DNA of 64,000 nt, from assembly GCA_014843695.1 (NCBI GenBank), contig CM026402.1, positions 16,647,545 to 16,711,544 on the forward strand, in the 5' to 3' direction. A program made the translations under genes and the position numbers. Under the pieces are notes generated by a model. It was not told the origin of the DNA, made no database searches, and was given only the letters and a program-made list of their open reading frames with translations. Positions 1-14,600 of the stretch are shown here, one piece after another; within the stretch, counting starts at the first letter, position 1; every line of letters starts with the position of its first letter. Source of the DNA: Archivesica marissinica. Taxonomy: Eukaryota > Mollusca > Bivalvia > Venerida > Vesicomyidae.

Positions 1-2462
1 AAACTACAGCATGTGGGCACTCTTTCCTTGTTGATAAACTACAGCATGTGGGCACTCTTTCCTTGTTGATAAACTACAGCATGTGGGCACTCTTTCCTTG
101 TTGATAAACTACAGCATGTGGGCACTCTTTCCTTGTTGATAAACTACAGCATGTGGGCACTCTTTCCTTGTTGATAAACTACAGCATGTGGGCACTCTTT
201 CCTTGTTGATAAACTACAGCATGTGGGCACTCTTTCCTTGTTGATAAACTACAGCATGTGGGCACTCTTTCCTTATTGATAAACTACAGCATGTGGGCAC
301 TCTTTCCTTGTTGATAAACTACAGCATGTGGGCACTCTTTCCTTGTTGATAAACTACAGCATGTGGGCACTCTTTCCTTGTTGATAAACTACAGCATGTG
401 GGCACTCTTTCCTTGTTGATAAACTACAGCATGTGGGCACTCTTTCCTTGTTGATAAACTACAGCATGTGGGCACTCTTTCCTTGTTGATAAACTACAGC
501 ATGTGGGCACTCTTTCCTTGTTGATAAACTACAGCATGTGGGCACTCTTTCCTTGTTGATAAACTACAGCATGTGGGCACTCTTTCCTTGTTGATAAACT
601 ACAGCATGTGGGCACTCTTTCCTTGTTGATAAACTACAGCATGTGGGCACTCTTTCCTTATTGATAAACTACAGCATGTGGGCACTCTTTCCTTGTTGAT
701 AAACTACAGCATGTGGGCACTCTTTCCTTGTTGATAAACTACAGCATGTGGGCACTCTTTCCTTATTGATAAACTACAGCATGTGGGCACTCTTTCCTTG
801 TTGATAAACTACAGCATGTGGGCACTCTTTCCTTGTTGATAAACTACAGCATGTGGGCACTCTTTCCTTGTTGATAAACTACAGCATGTGGGCACTCTTT
901 CCTTGTTGATAAACTACAGCATGTGTATATTCTTTCCTTGTTGATAAACTACAGCATGTGGGCACTCTTTCCTTGTTGATAAACTACAGCATGTGTGTAT
1001 ATTCTTTCCTTGTTGATAAACTACAGCATGTGGGCACTCTTTCCTTATTGATAAACTTCAGAATGTGGGCACTCTTTCCTTGTTGATAAACTTCAGAATG
1101 TGGGCACTCTTTCCTTGTTAATAAACTACAGCATGTGGGCACTCTTTCCTTGTTGATAAACTACAGCATGTGGGCACTCTTTCCTTGTTGATAAACTTCA
1201 GCATGTGGGCACTCTTTCCTTGTTAATAAACTACAGCATGTGGGCACTCTTTCCTTGTTGATAAACTACAGCATGTGTATATTCTTTCCTTGTTGATAAA
1301 CTACAGCATGTGGGCACTCTTTCCTTGTTGATAAACTACAGCATATGGACACACTTTCCTTGTTGATAAACTACAGCATGTGGGCACTCTTTCCTTGTTA
1401 ATAAACTACAGCATGTGGGCACTCTTTCCTTGTTGATAAACTACAGCATGTGGGCACTCTTTCCTTGTTGATAAACTTCAGCATCTGGGCACTCTTTCCT
1501 TGTTAATAAACTACAGCATGTAGGCACTCTTTCCTTGTTGATAAACTACAGCATGTGTATATTCTTTCCTTGTTGATAAACTACAGCATGTGGGCACTCT
1601 TTCCTTGTTGATAAACTACAGCATATGGACACACTTTCCTTGTTGATAAACTACAGCATGTGGGCACTCTTTCCTTGTTGATAAACTTCAGCATGTGGGC
1701 ACTCTTTCCTTGTTAATAAATTACAGCATGTGGGCACTCTTTCCTTGTTGATAAACTACAGCATGTGTGCATTCTTACCTTGTTGATAAACTACAGCATG
1801 TGGGCACTCTTTCCTTGTTGATAAACTACAGCATGTGGACACTCTTTCCTTATTGATAAACTTCAACATGTGGGCACTCTTTCCTTGTTGATAAACTTCA
1901 GAATGTGAGCACTCTTTCCTTGTTGATAAACTACAGCATATGTACACTCTTTCCTTGTTGATAAACTACAGCATGTGGGCACTCTTTCCTTGCTGATAAA
2001 TATCAGCATGTGGGCACACTTTCCTTGTTGATAAACTTCAGCATGTGGGCACTCTTTCCTTGCTGATAAACCTCAGCATGTGGGCACTCTTTCCTTGTTG
2101 ATAAACTACAGCATATGTACACTCTTTCCTTATTGATAAACTACAGCATATGGACACTTTCCTTGTTGATAAACTACAGCATGTGGGCACTCTTTCCTTA
2201 TTGATAAACTACAGCATGTGGACACTCTTTCCTTATTGATAAACTTCAGCATGTGGGCACACTTTCCTTGTTGATAAACTTCAGCATATGGGCACTCTAT
2301 CCTTGTTAATAAACTACAGCATGTGGACACTCTTTCCTTATTGATAAACTACAGCATGTGGGCACTCTTTCCTTGTTGATAAACTACAGCATGTGGGCAC
2401 TCTATCCTTGTTAATAAACTTCAGCATGTGGGCACACTTTCCTTGTTGATAAACTTCAGCAT
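1..2462. repeat. 35-bp tandem array
   Basis: About 70 head-to-tail copies of a 35-bp unit containing ACAGCATGTGGGCACTCTTT. The first half is almost invariant; the right half carries variants (TTCAGAATG, ATATGGACAC, TGTGTATATT), as expected for older array edges. It starts at base 1, so it continues off the left edge. It ends about 50 bp before the MAM1 acceptor. Confidence 0.97.
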
Positions 2463-2511
2463 GTGCATGGTACTTTTGTAATGATTTCATTATGTTATTT
2501 TTGTATTACAG

Positions 2512-2691
2512 GATCTGTAACCCCACCTCCAGGACACACAGGTACAGTAACATGTAACTTTGAGACCAGCAACATGTGTGGGTATACCCAGTCTAGAGGG
2601 GACGACCAGTTTGACTGGGTTTGGTTCACGGGCCGATCACCGACAACGGGTACCGGACCATCAAATGACCACACCCAGCAGTCTGCTAGAG
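2512..2691 (+). CDS. MAM1 exon a (N-terminal segment)
   Basis: Acceptor TTTTTGTATTACAG precedes base 2512 and donor GTAATG follows 2691; both junctions are phase 1. Residues 1-60 of the joined protein. After a short Pro/Gly/Thr lead ([13 protein letters not shown]) comes the MAM opening CNFE, then MCGYTQ, DQFDW and GPSNDHT. The two cysteines are the first conserved MAM pair. It is the first exon of this gene in the window; upstream lies only the 35-bp array, so an earlier exon must be off the left edge. The segment is full-length compared with the eight sister copies here. Confidence 0.93.
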
Positions 2692-5600
2692 GTAATGATT
2701 TTTTTTAATAGACTGAAAGCAAAAAATCTACACAAGATGTAAAAAGAAAAATGACTTGGATGAGATGGTTATTATGATCATGCAAATATATTTCGCATAG
2801 CGAGTACATCGCTAGGTTACTACATCGCTAGGTTACTACATCGCTAGGTTACTACATCGCTAGGTTACTACATCGCTAGGTTACTACATCGCTAGGTTAC
2901 TATACTACATCGCTAGGTTACTACATCGCTAGGTTACTACATCGCTAGGTTACTATACTACATCGCTAGGTTACTATACTACATCGCTAGGTTACTACAT
3001 CGCTAGGTTACTACATCGCTAGGTTACTATACTACATCGCTAGGTTACTACATCGCTAGGTTACTACATCGCTAGGTTACTACATCGCTAGGTTACTACA
3101 ACATCGCTAGGTTACTACTACCTCTCTAGGTTACTACATCGCACATCGCTAGTTTACTACATCGCTAGGTTACGCAGTATGTACTAGGTATATAGAATGC
3201 TTTGGGTTTCAAATTCCTTCATGAGAGGAAGCTACCCAACTGGCTTGTGGAATGTGGATGGTTGTACCCGGCTCCCTGTCCGTGTCTGATATAATGTGCT
3301 GAGAGGAGTACCAGGGGTGTACATCCACCAAGTCTGATATAATGTGCTGGGTGGGGCACCAGGAGTGTACATCCACCAAGTCTGATATAATGTGCTGGGT
3401 GGGGCACCAGGGGTGTACATCCACCAAGTCTGATATAATGTGCTGGGTGGGGCACCAGGAGTGTACATCCACCAAGTCTGATATAATGTGCTGGGTGGGG
3501 CACCAGGAGTGTACATCCACCAAGTCTGATATAATGTGCTGGGTGGGGCACCAGGGGTGTACATCCACCAAGTCTGATATAATGTGCTGGGTGGGGCACC
3601 AGGGGTGTACATCCACCAAGTCTGACATAATGTGCTTGGTGGGGCACCAGGGGTGTACATCCACCAAGTCTGATATAATGTGCTTGGTGGGGCACCAGGA
3701 GTGTACATCCACCAAGTCTGATATAATGTGCTGGGAGGGACACCAGGGGTGTACATCCACCAAGTCTGATATAATGTGCTGGGTGGGGCACCAGGAGTGT
3801 ACATCCACCAAGTCCTGGGAGAGGCATAATATTAATCTTTCCATAATCTTTCCATTATCTATGTTTTTAGTTCATAATCTTTCCATTATCTATGTTTTTA
3901 GTTCATAATCTTTCCATTATCTATGTTTTTAGTTCATAATCTTTCCATTATCTATGTTTTTAGTTCATAATCTTTCCATTATCTATGTTTTTAGTTCATA
4001 ATCTTTCCATTATCTATGTTTTTAGTTCATAATCTTTCCATTATCTGTTTTTAGTTCATGATCTTTCCATTATCTGTGTTTTTAGTTCATAAAATCTTTC
4101 CATTATCTGTTTTTAAAAATATTTTTCATCAGTGTATCACATTTTGAATAGCTCTCTGAAATGAAAAAACTGTGTTCCAGGCCATTACATGCTGATGGAG
4201 TCTAACGGCCATAGACGGAATCAGAAGTGTAGACTGCTGTCTCCCACGACCGTTTCTAGGCAACCCATGTGTCTACAGTTCTACTATTATATGTATGGAC
4301 CAAATGTGAACAGGCTATCTGTGTACACAAAGGTCAATAGACATGTGGGCCGTGCCCTGTGGTCCAAACGGGGCAATCAGGGTGCAACATGGCAAGTAGG
4401 ACAGGTCACGCTAAATTATGGAAGCCGCAATTTTCAGGTGAGTTTGTATTTGGAATAATTCTTCAATTATAAAGAATGTTTCTATCAAGTACTGTGGGTG
4501 TCTGCTCACAAGAAATAAATAAAACAATAAAATCAGAAACAATAATCCAGGGATCGCAGGAGTTTGATCCCCCGTCTGACCCTAATAAAATGAACAGTCT
4601 TTCAGATGGGAATTTAAACCAAGGTCTCGTGTCGGTGCTGTACACCGTGCACGTAAAAGAACCAGAGGAGACTCTGGAATGGGTCTTGGTCTGTATCATT
4701 GCACTATCCTCCAAAAATCTAAAATGACTAATCTCTTCAGGAGGCGTCGCTCATATGGGCGACCGGTAGCGACGATAAATAAACGTAAAACACACACACA
4801 AAACAATAGAACATAATAGGAATTCACGAATATGTTTAATTCAACTACAGTTATAAACGCGCTTGGCACATATATGTGATATTTGTTCCTTTGAAGCTAT
4901 CCTCACCACCATTTATGGAAGAGCCATAATATATCGTATCTCATATTCATGTGTGTTCCCATGACCACAGACCAAAGCCATGCCATAACTTGCCGATTCA
5001 TTGCTTGATATATTGTGTTATTATGGGTTGTATTTGAAGCATTATGGGTATTACAGGTTGTATTTGAAGCATTATGGGTGTTACAGGTTGTATTTGAAGC
5101 ATTATTACAGGTTGTATTTGTAGCATTATGGGTATTACAGGTTGTATTTGAAGCATTATGGGTATTACAGGTATTTGAAGCATTATGGGTATTACAGGTT
5201 GTATTTGAAGCATTATGGGTATTACAGGTTGTATTTGAAGCATTATGGGTATTACAGGTTGTATTTGAAGCATTATGGGTATTACAGGTTGTATTTGTAG
5301 CATTATGGGTATTACAGGTTGTATTTGAAGCATTATGGGTATTACAGGTTGTATTTGAAGCATTATGGGTATTACAGGTTGTATTTGAAGCATTATGGGT
5401 ATTACAGGTATTTGAAGCATTATGGGTATTACAGGTTGTATTTGTAGCATTATGGGTATTACAGGTTGTATTTGAAGCATTACGAGGTACTGGTAACTCT
5501 GGAGATATTGCAATTGATGATGTAGTCACTCACAGTGGCAGATGTCCGTCGCCTGGCACCTGTGATTTTGAGAAGGGTCTGTGTACATGGTCAAACTCAA

Positions 5601-8600
5601 AGGGAGATGATTTTGATTGGATACAGAAAGTGGGAAGTACAAGTACTCGTACAACTGGACCTTCAACTGATCATACCACTGGACAGGGACAAGGTGTGCA
5701 AACTTTCACCATGTTCTTTTTACATAAAGATATATTTCTGTTTAGTTTATACAAATTTATTTTAGCTCGATTGCGAAACAAGTTCTTACAATTTATATTA
5801 ATCACTCCGGTTACATCGAGATGGAATCCATCGCCATGAGGGAGAGAGAAGAGGCCACGGGGAATTTAAATACCCTGCTGTCTAAGGGCACACTTGTAAC
5901 GGCTCCAGCTGGGCTCGAACTCCGAGGCCGTTCAAACTGATTGCCGCAATTTCTAAAATGTTGCTATCATACAATTGTATTTGTTACACAATCAGTATTA
6001 CACAAGATTTGCAGTAATGAAACACGATCATTTTATACAACCTTTTAATGTCTTGGAAAACTGTTGAAAAATATATAATCTTGTTTTGACTAGATTACGG
6101 ACTCACTTCGTAGCTACATTTCTCCGTAACCAATCATAACAGCAATGAAATGAATGTGCATAAATCACGTTTAGTACAGTCTACATCCATGATGTCGAAT
6201 TCCGTCGAACCAAACAAAATAGTTCGACATAACCGAAGTTTGACTTAACGAAATTCGATATAAACAGATCCAGTTACAGTCAAACCTGTCTTAGTTTAGT
6301 TTATACAAATTTATTTTAGCTCGATTGCGAAACAAGTTTTTTCAACTTATATTAATCACTCTCGAGACCTCATTCAGGATGGAATCCATCACCATGAAGG
6401 AGAGAGAAGAGGCAATGTGGAATTTAAATGCCTTGCCTAAGGGCACAATCGTAACGGCTCCAGCGGGGCTCGAACTCCGGACTTTTCGCACCCGAAGCGA
6501 ACGCGCATCCACTGTGCTATCACGACTTCCACAAGTCTTAAACCTGTCTTAAACAGCCAGCCAAGGGAATCACAGAAAATGGCTGCTTAGCACAGGTGGT
6601 TGCTTAATAGAGGTGAAATGTATAATAAAACAACACATTGGGAATATGTTAACTGTCTGCTTAATACAGGTTGGCTGCTTATTAGAGGTGACCACTAACA
6701 CAGGTTTGACTGTATATATAAAATGATAGTGTCTGAAATGGGACTTTGATCTGACTTCGAGATAACCGGAGAATTCGACATAACCGACTTTGACATTTGA
6801 CTTTGATGTAGACTGTATATTAATATGAAATAGCCTCTACCGGGAAAATACTACTAAAAAGTTAAATTCAATTACTGAAATAGACATTATAGAAGGAATA
6901 TAACCACATCTCATCTCATTTGTTATGTAATTGATGATTTAGTGATAGTGATTTATGACTATTGTTAGGTTCATTTCTTGTGATTTGTAATTTTGTCTGC
7001 AGGTATTTATTCTTTCATTTAGTTTAATGGTTTGATTTAGCAATTCCAATTCCAATTTATAATAATAGTCATAGGTTTAGGTTAAAGCAGCATTACATCG
7101 TAATAAAGGATGTTTTGGGTAAAATATAAATATTAATGTGTGTGTGTTTGCAAAAATCGAAATAGTGGCTCAGAAACGATAAAATTCCAATAAATTTAAA
7201 CCGTCGTATACGCGAATATGTTTATCAACACACGAAATGTAAACACGCACAGCACACATGCGTGAAGCAACAGAGGATGTAGAAAACAACGTATATATTT
7301 TGAACATGAAAGACTATCTATCTATCTTCCTCTAATGACGAACCCCTCGCGGGGATGTAGAAATGTCCCTAAAAGACTTAGCTAACAGAGGTATGAATCA
7401 ACATATCAAGTAATTGAATTAAAAAGACAACGTGGGACAAATGGGGACGATGCATTCCGAATGTAAATAAGTGCGGACGATGCGTTCCGGTTGTAAACAA
7501 GTGCGTGGCCGATCGACTCGGAAAGTCCTACTTTCGGTTTCGAGTTTGTTTTATCGCAAAAAACACTGTTTACCAAATGAACATAAGCATACAAAGTATA
7601 ATGTTAGAATGTGTAGCACCATTGCTACCCATACGTAAAATTTGAATTTTCAAATATCTTTTATTTCATACGATGTAATGCTGCTTTAAGTTTTAGTGAT
7701 TTATTGTTTAGTTTTGGTTCAGTTATAGCAGTTAATTGTAGATTTATGTTCAAATTTAGTGATTAGATTTAAATTATAGGAATTTATTATTAGGTTTAGG
7801 TTCAAGTTTAGTGCCTTATGATAAGGTTAAGAATTAGTGAAGCATATGTGTTTGGAATACTTAAATATAGGATTAGTTATGAAACAGTGGCCGGCCAATT
7901 CTAAAAGTGTTCCAATGGCTGGCATCTGGAAATTGAACTGTAAAGATTAATTTAATTACAGTCAAACCTGTGTTAGTGGTCACCTCTAATAAGCAGCCAA
8001 CCTGTATTAAGCAGCCAGTTAACATATTCCCAATGTGTTGTTTTATTATACATTTGACCTCTATTAAGCAGCCACCTGTGCTAAGCAGCCACTTTCTGTG
8101 ATTCCCTTGGCTGGCTGCTTAAGACAGGTTTGACTGTAGTACACCTACACTATTACAATCAAATCTGTCTCAAGCAGCCTGCCAAGGGATCACAGAAATT
8201 GGGTGCTTAGTTCAGATGGCTGTTTAATAGAGGTCAAATGTATAATAATACAACATATTGGGAATCTGGAAACTGGCTGCTTAATACAGGTTGGCTGCTT
8301 AATAGAGGTCAAATGTATAATAATACAACATATTGGGAATCTGGAAACTGGCTGCTTAATACAGGTTGGCTGCTTAATAGAGGTGAGCACTAATACAGGT
8401 TTGACTGTACTGTCTAATGTTTCATTCAACTTATGATTGTATCAAATTGTAATGTGTGTTGTTTTTATTTCCAGGTCATTACATATACATTGAAGCTAGC
8501 AATCCAAGACGGCCGAATGACAAGGCTCAGTTAGTCAGCCAGACCTTAAATGGGTCAAATCGTCCCCTTTGCTTCCAGTTCTGGTACAGTATGGTAGGGG

Positions 8601-11600
8601 CCACCATTGGGTCCCTAAATGTTTATAAACAGCAGATTACTGGGCAGAACACTGCCATGACACTGATGTGGTCCTTATCTGGCAACCAGCAAAAGCAGTG
8701 GATTCAAGGAAAATTTCATATCACCTCAAGAACTAGTTTCAAGGTTTGTTATTGGTTTGATGTTCCCAGCTATGAACCTTTTTATTTGAATTATCCATAC
8801 ATACAATATCTGCAATTATCCATACATACAATATCTGCAATTATCCATACATACAATATCTGCAATTATCCATACATATAATATCTGCAATTATCCATAC
8901 ATACAATATCTGCAATTATCCATACATACAATATCTGCAATTATCCATACATACAATATCTGCAATTATCCATACATACAATATCTGCAATTATCCATAC
9001 ATACAATATCTGCAATTATCCATACATACAATATCTGCAATTATCCATACATACAATATCTGCAATTATCCATACATACAATATTTGCAATTATCCATAC
9101 ATACAATATCTGCAATTATCCATACATACAATATTTGCAATTATCCATACATACAATATCTGCAATTATCCATACATACAATATCTGCAATTATCCATAC
9201 ATACAATATCTGCAATTATCCATACATACAATATCTGCAATCCATTCAGACAAACTTTAACAGTTTTCACATTCGGGATGGGAGGAGGGTGTAACTGAAT
9301 TTAATTTAGTGGAAGTCGTCATCGCACAGTGGTAAGCGCGTTCGCTCCAGGTGTGAAAAGCCCAGGGTTCGTGCCCAGCTGTAGCTGTTACGATTGTGTC
9401 CTTAGGCAATTTTGTGTTCGATTAGCGCAGTGGTTAGTGTGCTCGCTTCTCACCAATGCAACCCAGTTTCGATCCTCAGACCGGGAAGTATGTGAGATGG
9501 TACGGTGGTCGCCAGATCGGACAGGTGGGTTTTCTCCGGGTATTCCGGTTTCCTCCCACCTCCGGTTTCCTCCCACACAAATGACCACATTTACGCTTTC
9601 ATCCGCACCAACTGGAGTGATTAATATAAGTATATAAGTTGTTAGAACTTGCATCGCAATCGTTTAAAAAAAAAAAAGGCTATAGCTTTCTGTTCTAATC
9701 CTTTTTCATTCATGTATCTAAGTTTTGTGTAAAATATATATCTGTATAAGTTTCATTGTTTGAAATAAATGTTTAAGCTACCCACAGTTGTTGCATGGTT
9801 TTCTTCTGTTTCTTTCAGGTTGTGATTGAGGGGGTGAGGGGAACCGGTATAACGGGCGATATTGCAATTGATGACATCAGAACTAGCCTTAGCAGCTGTG
9901 CACGTAAGTCTATATATAGCTTGGCTTGCACTGTAGTGGAAAGCAAGATATAGCAGTCACATTTCGATTGACGGTGATGTTGGCACCATCATTAAAATCA
10001 TACAATATTACATGTAACTAATAAACCGTATAAAACAGTCTACATCCGTTATGTCGAATTCCATCGGACCGAACAAAATACTTCGACATAACCGACTTTG
10101 ACATAACGGATGTAGACTGTATTTATACGGTTCATTAGTTACTTTGATAAGTTGGATACTGTTTCTAGGTGTTGGTCTGTGTCCCCCTAACAAGTCCACC
10201 CCCTTAGGGTGACCTAGAACTTCAATTTTGGCAAAATAATGGTGTAGTGTTCAGAAATATTTGACATGTCCAAAACAGAACTTTACATTATTATATCTCA
10301 AACTGTTAAAGATGTTGCTTTGAAACTTTGCATGCACATACAAGGACAAATTACTCTAAACCCACAGTAAATCCTAACCCAATCAGCGACCGTGAACTTG
10401 ATGATGATTGAGTTTATTTACCCTCGCCTCCGGCGAACCATATGGGCGAGCGCACTAAGAAGATTAGTAGACATCTAAGTTGTTTATGTAGACAGCTGGG
10501 AAGGCATCTTCATTCTTCGCAGAGTGACAAGTCCTGTATCCTCTTTTGAAGGGGTCCCTTGAACTTGAAATTTGGCCAAATATATAAATTATTTATAAAA
10601 AAATCACATCAAATTTATTGTTTTGAAACATGGACTTATACAGCCAATCACGTGTGGTGATACACACTAGGGGTGGTGACCTTGCTGGAAATACAACTTA
10701 TACAGCCAATCACGTGTGGTGACACACACTAGGGGTGGTGACCTTGCTGGAAATACAACTTATACAGCCAATCACGTGTGGTGACACACACTAGGGGTGG
10801 TGACCTTGCTGGAAATACAACTTATACAGCCAATCACGTGTGGTGACACACACTAGGGGTGGTGACCTTGCTGGAAATACAACTTATACAGCCAATCATG
10901 TGTGGTGACACACACTAGGGGTGGTGACCTTGCTGGAAATACAACTTATACAGCCAATCACGTGTGGTGACACACACTAGGGGTGGTGACCTTGCTGGAA
11001 ATACAACTTATACAGCCAATCACGTGTGGTGACACACACTAGGGGTGGTGACCTTGCTGGAAATACAACTTATACAGCCAATCACGTGTGGTGATACACA
11101 CTAGGGGTGGTGACCTTGCTGGAAATACAACTTATACAGCCAATCATGTGTGGTGACACACACTAGGGGTGGTGACCTTGCTGGAAATACAACTTATACA
11201 GCCAATCACGTGTGGTGACACACACTAGGGGTGGTGACCTTGCTGGAAATACAACTTATACAGCCAATCATGTGTGGTGACACACACTAGGGGTAGTATG
11301 TATGTTCCTTTAATGTGGGAACAGATAGGTGGTGACCTTGCTGGAAATACAACTTATACAGCCAATCACGTGTGGTGACACACACTAGGGGTGGTGACCT
11401 TGCTGGAAATACAACTTATACAGCCAATCACGTGTGGTGACACACACTAGGGGTGGTGACCTTGCTGGAAATACAACTTATACAGCCAATCACGTGTGGT
11501 GACACACACTAGGGGTATGTATGTATGTTCCTTTAATGTGGGAACTTAGATAGGTGGTGACCTTGCTGGAAATACAACTTATACAGCCAATCACGTGTGG

Positions 11601-14600
11601 TGAAACACACTAGGGGTATGTATGTATGTTCCTTTAATGTGGGAACTTAGATAGGTGGTGACCTTGCTGGAAATACAACTTATACAGCCAATCACGTGTG
11701 TTGAAACACACTAGGGGTGGTGACCTTGCTGGAAATACAACTTATACAGCCAATCATGTGTGGTGAAACACACTAGGGGTGGTGACCTTGCTGGAAATAC
11801 AACTTTACAGCCAATCTGGGGGTGATTGTGAAATACCTTTAGTATGTGTGGTGACACATAGGGGTGGTGACCTTGCTGGAAATACAACTTATACAGCCAA
11901 TCACGTGTGGTGACATACACTAGGGGTGGTGACCTTGCTGGAAATACAACTTATACAGCCAATCAGGTGACCTTGCTGGAAATACAACTTATACAGCCAA
12001 TCACGTGTGGTGACATACACTAGGGGTGGTGACCTTGCTGGAAATACAACTTATACAGCCAATCATGTGTGGTGAAACACCCTAGGGGTGGTGACCTTGC
12101 TGGAAATACAACTTATACAGCCAATCACGTGTGGTGACCTTGCTGGAAATACAACTTATACAGCCAATCACGTGTGGTGACCTTGCTGGAAATACAACTT
12201 ATACAGCCAATCACGTGTGGTGAAACACACTAGGGGTTGTGACCTTGCTGGAAATACAACTTATACAGCCAATCACTTGTGGTGACACACACTAGGGGTG
12301 GTGACCTTGCTGGAAATAGAAGTGGAGTTATTGTGATGGTTAGATCGACATCTTTCCATCCTTCACTAATGCTGCTGTACCATTCCTACCTTTTTTAACG
12401 TCATAGACTTGTAATATTAAAAACGCCCAATGAGATTTTGTTTCACATGAAGATCAGTTTAGTTAATACAAATTTATCTTGGCTCGATTGCGAAGCAAGT
12501 TCTTACAACTTATTTTAATCACTCTCGAGATCCCATTCCTGATGGAATACATTGCCACCAGGGAGAGAGAAGAGGCAACTTGGAATGTAAATGCCTTGCT
12601 TGCCTAAGGGCAGAATCATAATGGCTCCAGCGGGGGAGGGAACTCCGGGTCTTTCGCACCTGAAGCAAATGCCATTGCGCTATCACGACTTCCACTTGAA
12701 GAATAATGGAACCTTTAACTTTAGTTTAAAGCAGCATTACATCGTGTGAAATAAAAGATATTTGAAAATTTCAATTTTTACGTATGGTTAGCAATGCTGC
12801 TACACATTCTAACATTATACTTTGTATGCTTATGTTCATTTGGTAAACAGTGTTGTTTTGCAATAAAATAAACTCGAAACCGAAAGTAGGACTTTCCGAG
12901 TCGATAGCTCACGCACTTGTTTACAACCGGAACGCATCGTCCGCACTTGTTTACATTCGGAATGCATCGTCTCCATTTGCCCCACGTTGTCTTTTTAAAT
13001 TAAATTACTTGATATGTTGATTCATACCTCTGTTAGCTAAGTCTTTTAGGGACATTTCTACATCCCCGCGAGGGGTTCGACATTAGAGGAAGATAGATAG
13101 AGAGTCTTTCATGTTCAAAATATATAAGTTGTTTTCTACATCTCTGTTGTTTCACGCATGCGCGTTGTGCGTGTTTATATTTCGTGTGTTGATAAACAAA
13201 TTCGCGTATACGACGGTTTAAATTTATTGGAATTTTTATCGTTTCTGAGCGACTATTTCGATTTTTGTAAACACACACACATTTGTATTTACATTTTACC
13301 CAAAACAATCTTTATTTCGATGTAATGCTGCTTTATTTCGATGTAATGCTGCTTTATTTCGATGTAATGCTGCTTTATTTCGATGTAATGCTGCTTTATT
13401 TCGATGTAATGCTGCTTTATTTCGATGTAATGCTGCTTTATTTCGATGTAATGCTGCTTTATTTCGATGTAATGCTGCTTTAAGCATTTTGTTATTTTGT
13501 TATTTATAAATTAAACAGTAATACACCTATATATCAACCTGCGATTTAAGGCAAAGTCTTCATTGTTCAATTTAAAATGTTTGTGTTTTTCAACAGTGAC
13601 ACCATCAAAAGCCAGACCTACCGCAACAACAGCTGCAGCAAGCACAACAACAAGGAGCACACCCGTTACCACGGTGCACGTGAAAACAAACACAGTCACG
13701 TGCAACTTCGATTATGACCTTTGTGGCTGGATACAGCTTAGGAATGACCAGTTTGATTGGAAAAGACAAAGGGGTGGTACCATCCTACCAGGGACTGGAC
13801 CGCCCGGGGATCACACCTCGGGGAGTAAGTCATGCAGATTTTCTCAAATGATAGCGGGTTGCTATGTATAGATACATGTCAAATTTTAGCTTGTTGCTAT
13901 GTATCGATGCATGTCAAATTTTAGCTGGTTGCTATGTATAGATGCATGTCAAATTACAGCGGGTTGCTATGTATAGATGCATGTCAAATTTCAGCATGTT
14001 ACTATGTATAGATGCATGTCAGATTTCAGTGGGTTACTATATATAGATGCATGTCAAATTTCAGCATGTTACTATGTTACTATATATAGATGCATGTCAA
14101 ATTTCAGCTTGTTACTATATATAGATGCATGTCAAATTTCAGCGGGTTACTATATATAGATGCATGTCAAATTTCAGCATGTTACTATGTATAGATGCAT
14201 GTCAAATTTCAGCGGGTTGCTATATATAGATGCATGTCAAATTTCAGCAGGTTACTATATATAGATGCATGTCAAATTTCAGCATGTTACTATATATAGA
14301 TACATGTCAAATTTCAGCATGTTACTATGTTACTATATATAGATGCATGTCAAATTTCAGCATGTTACTATGTATAGATGCATGTCAAATTTCAGCGGGT
14401 TGCTATATATAGATGCATGTCAAATTTCAGCATGTTACTATATATAGATGCATGTCAAATTTCAGCAGGTTACTATATATAGATGCATGTCAAATTTCAG
14501 CGGGTTACTATATATAGATGCATGTCAAATTTCAGCGGGTTACTATATATAGATGCATGTCAAATTTCAGCGGGTTACTATATATAGATGCATGTCAAAT

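Larger units (their letters stand above)
6175..6817. mobile_element. MITE family M2, split by a nested insertion
   Basis: Terminal inverted sequences TACAGTCTACATC (left) and GATGTAGACTGTA (right) flank halves that together match the compact palindromic copy at 10014-10141 (TTCGACATAACCG present in both halves). The middle, 6275-6714, is a separate element of family M1. Confidence 0.75.

Noticed and set aside
1..2462. CRISPR-like direct repeats
   Set aside because: Units are contiguous with no unique spacers, and the context is a eukaryotic intron. The same holds for every other array here.
3209..3908. Open frames of 188-211 codons on both strands
   Set aside because: They are readings of the 48-bp array; a stop-free unit with a period divisible by 3 gives open frames in several registers. 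No start context, domain or splice support.
4463..4727. 83-codon frames on both strands
   Set aside because: They fall in a SINE-B copy; the same frames recur in other copies and reflect the SINE sequence.
9329..9654. Short frames near 9400 as exons
   Set aside because: They lie in adjoining SINE-A and SINE-C copies, with no MAM motif and no matching phase.
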